Assembly (NCBI GenBank): GCA_026826555.1 | Contig: JAKSZT010038599.1 | Span: forward strand, 3,003,154 to 3,067,153 | From: Tolypeutes matacus | Lineage: Eukaryota > Chordata > Mammalia > Cingulata > Chlamyphoridae | Direction: 5' to 3' | Length of the DNA: 64,000 bases | Part shown: in pieces, positions 45,831 to 58,784 of the stretch | Layout of the letters: each line of letters starts with the position of its first letter | Position numbering within the stretch: the stretch's first letter is position 1 | Translations under genes and position numbers: made by a program | The notes under the pieces: generated by a model | The model's input: the letters and a program-made list of their open reading frames with translations, nothing else | Database searches by the model: none | What the model was told of the DNA's origin: nothing

Positions 45831-47744
45831 TCCACACAGAGAAGTTTAAATTATTTTATAGAAGCACTAGGAAGTAAACTAAGGTATACTTAAAAGTGAA
45901 ATAAAATCATACACATCTTTCTATGTGTATTCCATCTATGAAGGAGTTATATCTCCACCAATGATAACAATGGAATTGTGAAACAGGATCATATATGTTA
46001 AAGAGCTTTCTAAGAATAATGTAATGAGAATTTTATTATGATAATGAAAACTATCAATGTGAAATATTTGAGGAAAAGAAAATGGAAGTATTACTCATTA
46101 CAATTCTCTTATTTCAAATAAATATGTGACAAGAAAATAAGCGGTGAAATGGAATCATGAAGACAAAAAAAGGAAAGAAAAAAAAAGACAGCTTAAATTG
46201 TAGGTACCAGCTGCCATTTGAAAAGCCCCCTATTCACTGATTAAACTAGCATAATCATAAATCAAAGCTTGTGGTTGGGTTTCATAAAGCTACATGAATA
46301 AGTAATCAATGAACTATAGGAGACATTACAGTTGAAAACTTGGAAATGTATTGGTGGCCATCACCACACAATTAAATCCTTCAAATAGCCCTAAAAGATG
46401 GGTATAAAATTTGTCTGCTGTGACCAAATCTGCAAAGAGGCAAGAAAGGAATTAGTCAAAATCACATATTTCTCTGCACCTCTCTGCACCTTCTATCAAC
46501 AGCATGCTACTGAAAAGAATCATCAACATTGTAATTGTGGTTCAACAAAGAATAATTACCTAGAAAATACATTAAATGGATTTGTTCCCTTAAAATGCTT
46601 TTCTCTTTAAGACAAGCTATTTTTACGCGCGGATTGAGAATTATAATGATTGTCTTTGAAAGCCTTACAATCCTAATAGTTCCACTGGAATAAATCACTG
46701 TACATCTGGGTATGATCTGTTGATTCTTTTCTAATAATCCTAAATCTCATATTCAAATTGTTGCATTATGGGATATGTCTAAAAGAATACATATCACAGT
46801 GCTGTCATCAAATACCAATGGGACATGATTGAGCATGAATTATGGATAATCAGGTCATCCTTCATTTTTACCAGAGCTTCTTACATAGAATGAAAAACAG
46901 ACAATTTATGGTAGGAGAAGAGATAAAACAGCTGAGAATTCCTTAGTTTTTAAAAAACCATGCCCAGAAAGAAAGACTAATGTGATTCTATTGTGATGTT
47001 GGTTATTATATTCCCAATGCCTGGCCATTTAATTGATAGTAAAAAGTATAATGAACTCTACTCATTAGGCAATTATTTTTACAATGGAATATAAATTATG
47101 ACAGGTTAATGCTGTCAGAGATAGGTGTCATACATGAAACTTGCAATGCATTTTCTTAACTTTCCAATCATGTGATTTTTCTATGTGAAATTTCTTTGAA
47201 GCCCCAAACATGGAGAATCAGGTAATCCATTATGTTTTTGTTAAACGTAGAGGATATGGAGAATAATAGCAGGTGTTAGTGCAACCAAAACAGAATTAGA
47301 AAATTCTCAGGAGACACAGCCACTCTTCTGATTTTCTGATAGTGCTGACTGAGATTAAATATTACTCATTTAACATGGAGTAGATGAAATCTATTATTAG
47401 ACACTTGGAAAACTGTACTGTATTTAAAGCATTTTCTGTAAATTGAAGAAATATATATATAATACAAATATATGTGTGTATAGACATATAAAAGAAGTGG
47501 ATGGTTTTTCAGATTTCTTACTATTTCAATATTCTTATACTTAGACCACAAATCTTATTTAACTGCAAAAATTTAGAGCTGATTCATAAAATATAGGCTT
47601 CCTCATGTTATAATCCCAATTTACTTACAAAAGATTTTTCCAGCAAGAAGGTTACATATAACCCTTTCGGTTCATTTATCTCCTTCCAGTTAACAATCAT
47701 GAATCTCTCCCCTGCCTCTCAACAGCTATGTTAACTTTAAAAGT
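45831..47744. other. Unassigned AT-rich sequence
   Basis: No family recognised. Contains a CpG cluster, acgcgcgg, at 46625-46632 in otherwise CpG-poor sequence. Confidence 0.4.
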
Positions 47745-48225
47745 TTATGGGGGTGGGGAATGTGACTATGGACTAAAGTAGACTTATTATTATTCTATTA
47801 TAGACTTATTAGTATTCTAGCAATGGAAGAACATGTAACGTTGATATAAAGGCAGTGGTCACCAGAAGTTCTGAAGGGAGGGAGAGGGAAGAATAGGTGT
47901 AACATGGGGTACTTGGGGAACATTGGAATTATTCTGCATGACATTGCAATGACAGATACAGACCATTATACATTTTGTCAAAACCTATAAAATTGTACAG
48001 TGCAAAGTGTAAAGTATAATGTAAACTATAGACCAAGGTTAGCAGAAATGCTTCAATATGTGTTAATCAATTGTAACCAATGTACTACACTAATGAAAGA
48101 TGATGTTAATGGGGGAAAGTGTGGGAGGGAGAAGGGTTGGAGTATATGGGAATCCCCCTATATTTTCCAAGTAACATTTATGTAATATAAAGCTTCTTTA
48201 AAAATAAAATATTTCTATTAAAAAA
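47745..48225 (+). mobile_element. L1 LINE 3' end, sense
   Basis: Sense counterpart of the 3' UTR at 16828: 'tctagcaatggaagaacatg', 'attctgcatgacattgcaat', 'gacagatacagaccattata', 'agtataatgtaaactataga', 'gtaccacactaatgaa'-like words near 48085, and the tip 'tatataaagcttctttaaaa' followed by an A-rich tail at 48195-48225. It is severely 5'-truncated, with only about 0.5 kb of UTR. The 61-codon plus frame at 48000-48185 is UTR. Confidence 0.78.
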
Positions 48226-48696
48226 ATGTTTCTGCAGAGAGAAAAGAGATATAACATCCCACTCCACCTCTTTTCTCATTCTTCCTTGTGCTTATGAAAA
48301 TGAGGAAGGAGGGTTGGTTGAAACTCCCAAGTCCTCAGGGTCTGCTCCAAGTTTAGAGTTGAAGGCTATGCCTACTGATGGAAAGGAGACTGGACCGCCT
48401 ATCTTCTATCCCTGTTCTTCTGACTTAAATTAACCTCTGAATGACTCAAGCTTTTCTGCCACCACCTTATTGCCAGAACTTTACAAAACTCTTTTCTTAG
48501 CAGAATATAGGACTTTTTTTTTTGTTTGTTTCTTTGTAAGACAATTGAGACACAGCAAAACATTCAGAAAATTGGCTTCTGCATTTTCTTTTCTTTGACT
48601 TTAGCATTTATAGAATATGTTTTTCTCTCACAAACTATTTATTCTCTTTGAAGAAAAAATGAAATCAGTTTGCCTACACTTTTCACTTCTTTGCAG
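48226..48696. other. Unassigned sequence
   Basis: No repeat recognised; T-rich run at 48513-48521. Confidence 0.35.
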
Positions 48697-48729
48697 GCTG
48701 TAGATATAGATGGCTTTTTTAACCCACAG
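48697..48729 (+). other. Splice-bounded 33-nt segment, possible micro-exon
   Basis: The tract 'cacttttcacttctttgcag' ends at 48696, a very good acceptor, and 33 nt later CAG is followed by GTACAT, an acceptable donor. The 33 nt are open and in phase as AVDIDGFFNPQ. The adjoining sequence is also open for 77 codons (48670-48903). No gene is recognised, and such pairs arise by chance in non-coding DNA. Confidence 0.2.
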
Positions 48730-49550
48730 GTACATAGGGAATCATTTTATTTTTGTAGAGAGTCCTTTTGTGACACAGACATTGACGGTGATGCCTCAGC
48801 CTATCTCACTTTTTTGGGACCACCCCTATCTATTTTCTTCCCTTTTTTGCTTTTTAATTTTTCTTGGTGTTTCATAACTGAAATAATCTTGTGTTACATC
48901 TGAGACCAGATCCCCTACCTACAACTACATGAACACTAAACTTATGAGACTCAAGAAGATAATTTTATCAAAATATCTTAAAGTAGCAATAGCATGTCCC
49001 CTAAAATTATAAGTTCATACATATTAAAAATATATGTGGCTTATTTCCTCTACTCTAAGAAGAGCATGTTTTCATAAACTTAGCATCTCTGAATTCAAGA
49101 ATTATCTCATAAATACTCTAAGCAAGGTATCTTTTATAATTTTTGTCATAGCCGGTACTTGTACTTTGAAATACATCGAATGTGTGCCAGCAGATCGGAA
49201 GAAAGCCCCATACACAATAAATAAATTAAGAAGGGCTTTTCTAAGAAAAGCTATCACCAGAGTTCCTGATAGAACAGAAGACAATACAGTGTGGAAAACA
49301 TATGGATCAATTATTCTAAGTCAATGTATAGTTCAAAGCAGTCAGTTTCTGAATATGAAGTTTTAGGAGTACTTCATTTAATTCAGTTTATATTTTCTTT
49401 TATATATAGAATCACAAGGGAAATATGACAAAAATCTAGGTCTAAATAAATCTTAAAAAGCTCTTTCAATATGCACAAACTGAAAATTCCAAGTAATAAT
49501 AAAATATCATATTGCAATTTACTTGGTTGAATTTTTCTTGTTGAAATTGT
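48730..49550. other. Unassigned sequence with a 110-codon frame
   Basis: The plus frame 49034-49366 has a basic, fairly varied middle (ADRKKAPYTINKLRRAFLRK) but no domain or splice context. No repeat recognised. Confidence 0.3.
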
Positions 49551-50013
49551 TGTGGATTGAATCACGTCCCCAACAAAAGTCCTGTTTAATTTGCAATTCA
49601 TCATCCTGTGGGTTTGAACCCATTCGTATTTTGAAGATTTTTATTGATTATGGTGTGTCCAAACTGAATGAAGGTGGACCTCAATCCAATACGGCTGAAG
49701 TTCTTATAAGCAAAAGGAATTGAATACGGAAAGAGAAACCATGGAAAAAGCAAGAAACCAGAAGTCAATAGAACCAGAGGAGAAAGAAGTCATCACCATT
49801 TGTATTGCCATGCAACAGAAAAGCCAAGGTACAAGGATTGTCAACAGCCAGCTCCAGAATGTCACAGACTTAGGTTAGAAAGCAGCATTTTACTGATGCC
49901 TTGGTTTGGGGCTTCTTCTAGCATCAAAACTTTAAGCCAATAAATTCCCACTGTTTAAGATGATCCGTTGTATATTATATATTATTTGTTTTAGCATCTA
50001 TGAAATTAATAAA
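49551..50013 (+). mobile_element. LTR, MaLR-like family of 3921 and 37343
   Basis: Starts TGTGGATTGAATCACGTCCC and shows 'gggtttgaacccattcg', 'gacctcaatccaatacggc', 'gttcttataagcaaaagga', 'actgatgccttggtttgggg', 'tttaagccaataaattccca' and 'ttagcatctatgaaattaa' in family order. The end is eroded near 50013. Solo LTR; the 66-codon plus frame inside is chance. Confidence 0.65.
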
Positions 50014-50499
50014 GAAACATAAAATAAAATTCATCATCATAGAGACAATAAAGGATGAGATATACAGTAACCTCTTCTAAATCTCTCTACTCTTTCCTCA
50101 TAACCATAAGATTGCATATCCTCCCTTCTCAGTCTAGGAATATGACCAAAGCTCCTCAGTGCCCTACATTTTATTCTACAGCTCTACTATTTTCCTTTAT
50201 GCCAGAGCCACTTCCTTAATATCATTAGGTCTTTATCTCAGTCCCAATCCATAGTCAATCAGAGGTTGGGCCCCAAATAGAGCTGTTTTCACCATTGCTT
50301 TTGAGCCAATATCATTTCAATGTACAACACAGTGTGTAGTTTGGTGAGATATATTCCTGGAATCTTATTTTGAAAGTCTTTTACTCACAGAATATTATTA
50401 TAAATGATAATTAATTTTGTTTTTCATTTGTGCAAACAGTACATTTTGGATTAACTATATTTTGTGAATTAATCTAGGAGCCTAATCCTTTATCTATGG
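50014..50499. other. Unassigned sequence
   Basis: Nothing recognised. Confidence 0.35.
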
Positions 50500-50690
50500 T
50501 GTGGGAACACTGTTATTCATTTATGTCATATACTAGGATAGGTACTTTTATACATTATCTCGCTTATTAATTTACAAAATTATGATGTAGAAATTAGATT
50601 CATGACAAAGGTCTAGAGTCTGAGGGTCAGTGTATTTAAATAACTTATTCAAGTAACCACAACTGAAAAGTGACAGAACAGAAGGAAATA
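50500..50690 (-). mobile_element. MIR SINE remnant, antisense
   Basis: 'gatgtagaaattagattcat', 'gtctagagtctgagggtc', 'aaataacttattcaagtaac' fit the reverse complement of a MIR. Weakly conserved. Confidence 0.4.
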
Positions 50691-52989
50691 GATTTATATA
50701 ATTTTTTCTTTTTTTGCATTATACACAGCCTCTCTCTATATATAATAACTTCTATGAATAAAATCATTTCAATAAGTTGAGAGCTGCATTATTAGGGGGA
50801 AAAAATGGATTTGAGTTGTTTGTACTATAGGTATTTTTCTTACTAGGATCTACTTATCTAACTTTATGAAACCATACCTAATTCTTCTTTAGAGAAGATT
50901 CTCCTCCCCAATTCTTAGTCTTTAGTTTCATGTACAGAAAACTTCACCTTTTGGATTGAAGCATGACACAAGCTTGGTTAATCACCTATTCTTGCACAGG
51001 CTAAGATGGCTGGTTCAAAAATAGTGGTATGTAATCCAATCATTTCCAGTTGGGGTTTTTCTGTAATTTTGCCTCTTCCACTGGGTTTTAAATTGTGGGG
51101 GAATTAGATATTTAGTTACTGCAGACATCTTGCATCATGAAACAGGAGCCAGTTTGAAGAGAATAAGAAATGGGAGAAAGAAAATTGAGTCTGAAGCTAT
51201 TCTTTGAATATTTATCTAACAGTACGTGAAGACGTTCTCACTGGACTTTCCATTAATGTGAAACAACAAACTCCACTTCACTTTTGGTATTGGATTTTCT
51301 CACACTTGAAACTAAAAGACAATTAGGTGATATTCAGTGTTCACAGATACAATCTCATGTATAACTACATAATAGTGTATGATGTCTCCATAAAACTGCA
51401 ACCCTATTACTTCTGAGGAAAAAAAATGAAACAAGAAAACACACATCTGATTTCCTGTCCCCTAGTCACAATCTAAATCAACATGGATATGTAAAAATGG
51501 GGGACAGCTTACATCAGACCAAAAATATGAATAGAAACATATTTCTTCCTTTTTTTAAACAAGGTGATATAACCTGAAAAGGTGTATCCTGAATGCAATG
51601 CAGATAGTATTTTACATATTTATGCAAAACCATGCCAATTGCTCTCTCTGGCTTCAAGATCATGCTCAGAAACTTACCAATGGATAAGAAATCAGCCCAT
51701 TAAAATGAATTTCCAATTTATAAGACCAGCTACCACTACAGAACCTTCATTAGTTACATTAAGGCCAAACAGACATTTTTACGTTAATGATTTCTTTATT
51801 GTCATACATGGAGTCACTATAAGCATTTGTTAACCCTCATCCAGAGTCAACTTCCAGGTCTGAGTTAGTGTGAACATTGTTTCTCTTGTTATACAAGACG
51901 TGAATGCTGCTGTCAATTAATGGTCCCATTCTGGCAGCAGGAAGGAAAACTAGCTCCTGGCCTGTCTTGCCCATAATCTCTAGCGCTTGTGATGGATGGT
52001 GTTTCTCTGGTAGTTTCCCAGGCTTTTTCTGCATCGAGCCCTACTTTCTCAGCGTTTTTAACCTTGTGGATTCTTTAATTTAGTCTGGGGTTAAGAAAAT
52101 TCAATATATAAGGAACACATTGGGGCCCTAAACAGTGAAAAACTTACATTTAGATATCTAAACTGAGAGGGCAGTTATACATAAAGAAGACTGGTGTATG
52201 CAGGCAGTCAGGCAGGGAATTGCAGTGCAGAGCACCTGCTAGCACTGTGAAAGAAATCTTGGCTTATATTTATAGAAAAGATCTGAAATAATACATATTA
52301 AGCTGCTGTGAAAGCCACCTCTAGTCAGTTTTGCAGAGGGAAAGAGATATACCTTTCACTGTATGCTCACTTTTTATTTTTAGAATAATTTTAACTCTTC
52401 TATTTTTGTTTTAGAACCTAAAGATTGTTGATGAAATTCAATTGCAGAAGATCCAATGATAATGATATCAATCTTAACAGTTCATGATAAAGGCAATAAA
52501 TACTTATGTTTTAAAGCATATTGTATCTATTAAACAACTTTGTAAATTTAAGAAAGCTATAAGGTAAGGTACTATTAATTTCAAGCAACTAAAACAGCAA
52601 ACAGTAACGCAGAGGACAGATTGCTAGCATTTTGTAGATAATAGTTGATAGATAAGTTTGCAATAAAAATTAAGTTAAAAAAAAGTTTGAAGGACCACAC
52701 ATCGTTATATTATTTTCATTAAAAAGGAAAAAAATTCCTTTTACTTTTTACTGCTCTGTACGTTGCTAATGTCTCTAAAACTAATATATTATATATTATA
52801 AAATCTGTTACATTTAAATATGGACATTTGAATTGAGAGCTTTGTATCAAATGTTAGCTAAGACAAACTTTTCTCGCAGTTCAGAAGAGAAGAATTATCT
52901 ATAGTTGGAAAAATTAACATCAACTAGTGACTTTTATATCGTGTAAATGTGGCCTATAGCATCTATATTCAACACATCTCCTTGCATTT
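50691..52989. other. Unassigned, unique-looking sequence
   Basis: About 2.3 kb in which I place no repeat. The open frames at 51582-51833 (plus) and 51837-52034 (minus) are not recognisable. AT-rich runs at 52680-52800. Confidence 0.4.
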
Positions 52990-54190
52990 GAAATTCCACC
53001 TCTTCTCACCTATCAGGGGTTTCATTTCTCCTAGTTATGCCCTTATCACATTATCATCTTTCTTCCCTTTTGGATCTCTCCCTTCAGCATAAAGCATTCC
53101 TCCCTTCCACCCCAACAAAATCCTCCTTTGGCTACATGTTCTACTACAGCTACTACTAATTTTTTTATTCCCGTCAGAGCAAATAGTCCCAAAATAGTTG
53201 TCTCTTGACTTTTCCTCTACATCATTATCAATCATACTTTTCTAATCCTAGTGCACTTTTCAAGAGTACCAAAGGCCTTTGTACACTCTCTTGGCTTCTT
53301 TCTCCCACATAACACTCTCCTCATTTTCCTCCTACCTAACCTGGTTTCTCCTTCTCAGAACCTTTGTTAGCTCCCTCTCCTTTGCACAACCTCTAAATAC
53401 TGGAAAGCTTGATCTCAGAATAGCTTCTTTTCTCGACTTGCCTCAGTTCCAAGGCAAGTTCTCATGGATTTAATTGTCATTTAAATCACTCTAAAGATAT
53501 ATTTCATTTTGGATGTTCCCTCAAGTAAAGACTGTGAGCTTGATATTTCCACTTTATGTATGATAAGTATCTCAAACTTAACCACATTTTACTCTCTTCC
53601 AATATGTTCTTCTCCCTGTATATGGCGTCATCTTCTGACCAGTAACACACATAGCCATATACCACTTTGGTTGTCTCATTTTACTACCTCATTTCTCTCA
53701 GTCTCACCAACAACAAAATGGTTTTACCTTAAAAAAAAAAAATTGGATCTTTCTATTTCCTTCATTCTAACTCTTTGTCCAAGTCACCCTCACATCTCTA
53801 GCCCTAGGTGTCCCCTCCTATCATTTTTCCATATTTGGACATAGAAATCTTTTTTCAAATGTAAGTAAGTTTATGATTTTTTTTTCTGCTGTAAATCCTC
53901 TAAAGATTTCTCCTTTATCATAAAATAAAACCCAAATTTCTTCCCTTGGCTTCTAAGATTCTATATGATGTAACACTTATCTCATCTTGAGCCATTCTTT
54001 TCCTCATTAACTAGGTCCTGTTATGTTGTCTTCTCTATGATTCTCAAAAACACTAAGCTTATTTCTGCCTCGAAACCTTTATTATACTATAGTATGCTAG
54101 AAATCTTTCTCGAAAGTTTGCACAGCTGATTATCTCTTTTAATTTAGTCCAAAGTGCTTCAAAATAGCTTTACCTTACAAACCAATTTAA
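52990..54190 (+). mobile_element. L2 LINE, long 3' half with decayed ORF2 end
   Basis: An unusually long run of L2 order on the plus strand: pyrimidine-rich C-terminal coding relics from 53030 ('ttcctcctacctaacctggt', 'aagtatctcaaacttaacca', 'caatatgttcttctccctg'), then 'cacatctctagccctaggtg', then the 3' words 'tttatcataaaataaaaccc', 'ggcttctaagattctatatg'. The L2 ORF2 frame is broken by stops; the 111-codon plus frame (53509-53844) is one of its fragments. An A12 run at 53731-53742 and T-rich runs interrupt it. Confidence 0.6.
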
Positions 54191-54929
54191 ACCAGTTCTC
54201 CAATACACACATCCCACCACCTCAGACAATCCTGATAAAAATGACAAAAACCTGTAATGAAATTAAGTGTCATAGGAAAGTTAATTTTCTAGTCTTAACA
54301 ACATTAAGTCTTCTAGCATCATAGAAAACATTAGACTTTCTTCACTGTTTTGTTTTCATCTTCATGTCATCCTCACTTGAAGGCTCACAAATTATTATTT
54401 TTTTTTCTTTAAGGTACTACATCACATTCAAGAGAAATTACAGCCTGTTTTTCTCAAATCCTAAAGAAATAACCTGAATAGATATCCAAAGCACAGCAGG
54501 TATCTAATAATAAATTCTGATTCTGCATTCATGTCAAATTACCTGTGCTGCGCTGTTTCTTGTCATACTCCTACATGATGTGAAACCATAAGGAATGCAG
54601 CACTATAAGTGAAGTTATGAAGCAGGTGACTTCAGGCCATGTCATGAGTAAACAGCTTTTATTCATAATTTCAGCACCTAGTTTAGGAAAGTGAGTGCTT
54701 TGAAAAAGAGCATATTTTCTACAGAAATTGAAATTTGATTGGGGTATTATCCTAATACATCTTTCTTTGGGTTTCATCCAAATAGCATCACCTCAGCTGA
54801 CACTTAGAACAATAAGTATGAAAATCAGTGGATTGGAATTAGGAAATAATGGTCACACTAACCAAATTCTGGTAACAAGTTTTCAGGAGGTATGCTTAAT
54901 GATTTAAAAAATAGTACTCTGTATAAAAC
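54191..54929. other. Unassigned sequence
   Basis: No family recognised; T-rich at 54395-54408. Confidence 0.35.
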
Positions 54930-55127
54930 TTTTTTTTTTTTGAGATACCAGGGCCAGGAACTCATAATGGGAAGCCGACGCTCAACCACTGAGCCACATC
55001 TGCTCCCTTGAGTTGGTTTTTTGTTTGTTTGCTTTTTGTTTTTGTTTTTAGGAAGCACCAGGAACTGAACCTGGGACCTCCCTTGTGGGAAGCAGGCACT
55101 CAACAGCTTGAGCCACATCCGCTTCCT
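54930..55127 (-). mobile_element. DAS-type SINE pair, antisense
   Basis: Two copies joined end to end on the minus strand. The right copy (55007-55127) runs from a T-rich tail complement to 'agccacatccgcttcctg', with the complement of the B box at about 55055-55075 ('gaactgaacctgggacctcc'). The left copy (54930-55006) has a T12 tail complement, a shortened body and the head 'actgagccacatctgctccc'. Same family as 4011 and 28515. Flanking duplications not resolved. Confidence 0.8.
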
Positions 55128-55794
55128 GAATAGAATATTTTAGGGGGTGTATGCCATTTTTAACTGTCACAGACTCCACCCACTGGTATTGGTGGTGCCA
55201 TCACTCATAATATTTACTTGTTCTCTGGATGCAGAGATGGCTCTGTGACATAGTGCCTTGCCCCTAACAGTAATTCATCCAAACTATGAACAAGAATCAA
55301 GCAAAGCCAGTCACTGTTTATATATAAAACACACTAACACACACACAAATGTACACATTTATACATACACACATACACTCTAGAAGAGAGAAGGAAATAG
55401 CACAAAAATAAACAATAAGAACTACTTATCTTTGGAGATGTTAGTTTTGTCTTAGTACCAGGCAGTAAAAGCCTTCTAAAGAATAAAATCAGTGCCGAAG
55501 GAAGCAGTACTGGAAGAATAGTGTACCAAGGTCAGATGACAGTTGTGAACTCCTGGATCCACCTATGTGGAAGGCAAAACCACCCAGGCACAAGAGTCAA
55601 TGTATCAGCAACTCAAAAGAGTCTTGGTTAATTGGATATATTTGCACATACATTATTCTATTGATGTCAGCTTATGAAATTCAATTTAAATTCGTTTCCA
55701 CAATATTTAAAATAGGATTCTTATATCTATAAATAGACAAATGACCTAAGTAGAGAACATTCTGTATACAAACCTGGGTAAGTACTTTGCAAAA
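55128..55794. other. Unassigned, with a CA-rich stretch
   Basis: Degenerate (CA)n with TACA units at 55328-55380. Otherwise nothing recognised. Confidence 0.45.
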
Positions 55795-55930
55795 CTGTAA
55801 GATAGAATTATCATATAACCATTTTGCATCCCTATTTTACAAATGATGTAACTGAAGCTTAGAGTTAAAACACTCTAAGTGGCCAAAGTCAGCTTGTAAA
55901 TGTAATTTTCAAATCTGTGTTTCTCAGGAC
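55795..55930 (-). mobile_element. MIR SINE remnant, antisense
   Basis: 'catccctattttacaaatga', 'tgtaactgaagcttagagtt' and 'aagtggccaaagtcagcttg' match the reverse complement of the MIR core. Confidence 0.6.
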
Positions 55931-56954
55931 AAAGTTATATTGCCTCTTCCTAGCACATGCAAAACATATTTGTACTACTTGGGAGAGATAATTAGATATA
56001 TCTCCACTTACCCAAATATTTATAGTTAAATAGAACTGATACTAACATCTAAAAGCCTCCTAGAATAAATTATCCTCACACGGGTTCATTAATGATTCAA
56101 ATATAAAACTTGCTATAAAAGACAGAAGACAAATTTGTAAACTATTTTTTAAAAGGTAAAAACATCCTTCTTAATATAGCAAGTATTAAATTTTAAAGTT
56201 CTCATTAGTTATCAGTCATAAAGTTAAAAGACATCCTTAACTCTTTTAGAAAATTGAAAAATTATCTGAGAGGTAACATCTGAGAAATATTTGAGGAACC
56301 CAATAAGAGTGAGAAGTTATAAAGGGTTAAAAAATAATTCATAAATAGAACAGTATTTTAGAAAAATGTGCATTTTAATAATGTATATATTTAATGAACT
56401 GTATGAACTCTTAAAATATGAATTTCATTATAACAAATATATAAAAATTATATCGTCTCTCATCAGAAACATTCTTGCAATATTAAATATGTACATATGT
56501 ACATAGAAATCACTTAACACTATAATTTATGATGGAATTACATTGGGATAAGATAGTTTTATAAAACACAACACGATACCTATATTTTCCATCAGGCAGC
56601 AAACAACATCTCACAAAAGGGAGAAAGGATCGTATATTCACTATGAGTACTGCTTTTTAAAATAATGATATTTTGTATTGAATGGTCCTTAACTTTAGAG
56701 AAACAGATAGCTATTTGGAATTGTGTTGGAATTCTTGGTCCCAACATACACCTCTTTGTCCCAAGAATACAAACAGGAAAATTAACTTCTTACAGACTCT
56801 CAAAGTAATTAATGCTCACATTTAAAAAACCACTCCCTAATATAATGTTACTGCTCTTCTTTTAAAGAAAGGCATACATAACAAGCAAAGCCCAGACAAA
56901 TTACATTTATATGATAAAAGCACTAAAGTTGCATGTAATAGGAGGCGCATCATG
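55931..56954. other. Unassigned AT-rich sequence
   Basis: Nothing recognised. Confidence 0.4.
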
Positions 56955-57185
56955 TCAGCAGACCCATGTTTAACACCTTCTTACCACCTCATATCAATCT
57001 TAGCTTGAGCAAGTTACTTAACTTCTTTGTGTCGCAGTTTATTCATTTATCAAACAGAGATATTAATAACTTCTACCTTAAAAGGACACAGTGAAGATAA
57101 AATAATAAAATAAATAGAAAGGTTTTTGCATAGAATATTGTTCCTGTACAATAAATATTAGCAATCACTTTCATTATAATTCAAT
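56955..57185 (+). mobile_element. MIR SINE
   Basis: 'ttgagcaagttacttaactt', 'ctttgtgtcgcagtttattc', 'aacttctaccttaaaaggac' and the tail 'tgttcctgtacaataaatatt' follow MIR in sense. Confidence 0.75.
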
Positions 57186-57499
57186 CAAGTGAATATGAAC
57201 ATGGACTAGAGAGTTAATAAAAATAAACAATAATTTGAAACTATATTCAAACTTCTTTAAACATTCAGAAGCATATATTTTTCCCAAATGGAAAACAATA
57301 ATTGGTGATTTTTAAAATATTTTCAGACAATAAAAGGCCACCTGTCTTTTGAAGCTGGCACTATAGATTAACAGATAATAGTTACTTAAGGACTGTGATC
57401 CAATGATTTATAGTGTAGTATTAGTTATTCCCCATATCAAAATTATTTTAATTATTACAGTAATCCACATTATGGGCAAAGAACTGAGATAACAAGTGT
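57186..57499. other. Unassigned AT-rich sequence
   Basis: Nothing recognised. Confidence 0.4.
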
Positions 57500-57830
57500 G
57501 GTATGCTTTATTGTTCAAAAATACTCGCTGCTCTTCTCTGGCATCAAGATTGGACTTATGACTGCTATGGCCCAAGTTAAATGTCACTTCTGAGCAGAAA
57601 CTTTAAACCAGCACATAGATTGCCAAATTCTCTTGTTTCTCTCCCATGAGAAAAGGTTCCAACAGAGGCTTTCTCAGCCTGGCTCCAAGACCGAGGGTAG
57701 TGTGGAGCGAAATCACAGTTGAACCATCTTGGATAAGTAGAAACAAACTGTTGTAAGCCACTATTATTTGTGAGTGAGTCATACTTCAGTATGATTTAGC
57801 TAATGCTGACTGAAATAGTTATGATACCTA
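57500..57830 (+). mobile_element. Ancient LTR-like repeat, family uncertain
   Basis: 'gacttatgactgctatggcc', 'atgtcacttctgagcagaaa', 'tctctcccatgagaaaagg', 'ttctcagcctggctccaaga', 'ttgtaagccactattatttg' and 'gctaatgctgactgaaat' are the word order of a common mammalian LTR-type repeat whose name I cannot fix. Sense on the plus strand, no coding content. Confidence 0.55.
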
Positions 57831-58784
57831 TTCAATTCTCTCATATCCTTAAGCGTCACTCCACATTAGCTGTTCATGGTCCAGTGTCCACCTTGTAGTT
57901 GCTAAAAGGAGTAGTAGAGAAATAACAAAGGAAATGCTGAGTAGTAAGAAAAACATAAGGACTCATACCAGAAGCCAATGGAAATCCAAGTGATCAAAGG
58001 CCCAAATACCCACAAGTTACTTAAGAGGAACGCAATTCAATAATTTTTGAGCAGATAATGTTGGAATGAATCATACTGATGAGTGGAAGTAAGTAACTGT
58101 GTAAAGGTGAGGCACAGAGAGCAAAATTGTATTAGAAGGCTTATGAGACCACAACGAGATTGGTTTCGGGATGGTTGTTGGGGCAACAGCAGAATGATGA
58201 CTAAATAGGAAAATGAAGAGGTGAAAAAATCAAGGCAGCTGTTGTTATTGATGTTAGTGTGACATTTGACTGTGTAAGGAAGGAAAAGGCATGATGCTAT
58301 CTAGAGGAACATACTGGATGGAGGAAGATGAAAATGGTTAATTTATTTAGCCCATTTTCTTTGAACGCAATTTGACATGAAGAATTTGGGGATGAAGATA
58401 AAAAAAAAAAGACAGGGTTTTAAAAATAAGGGAGACAGTACATGATTCATGATAATAAATCCAGAGGACACATCAAATAATAACATCCAGAGTCCATGTA
58501 TTGAACAGGAATAGAGATAGCTTATCTTTTGAGACTAGAGGGAAGGAGGATACGGGAATAGAGAATATGGATTCTGGAGATTTTATTGTTGATAAGCAAC
58601 TGCTTTTTCTTGAAAATAAGATGCAGTTTCAACTCTTATGTGTATAGGGAGCACTTATGGATGGGACAAGAGATGAATGGTGAAGATTTAGATTGCCTTA
58701 TGAGCAGAAGTGGAGAGAGAACAAAACAAATAAAGTAACTGATGAATATATATCAGGACATTTGAAATATTCATTTCCTCTTTA
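57831..58784. other. Unassigned purine-rich sequence
   Basis: A purine-rich plus strand with repeated gaggaagat-like words suggests a very old, antisense repeat, but I cannot assign it. A12 run at about 58400. Confidence 0.3.

Noticed and set aside
53509..53844. 111-codon plus frame as a gene
   Set aside because: It lies in the decayed L2 ORF2 end and is interrupted by an A-run.
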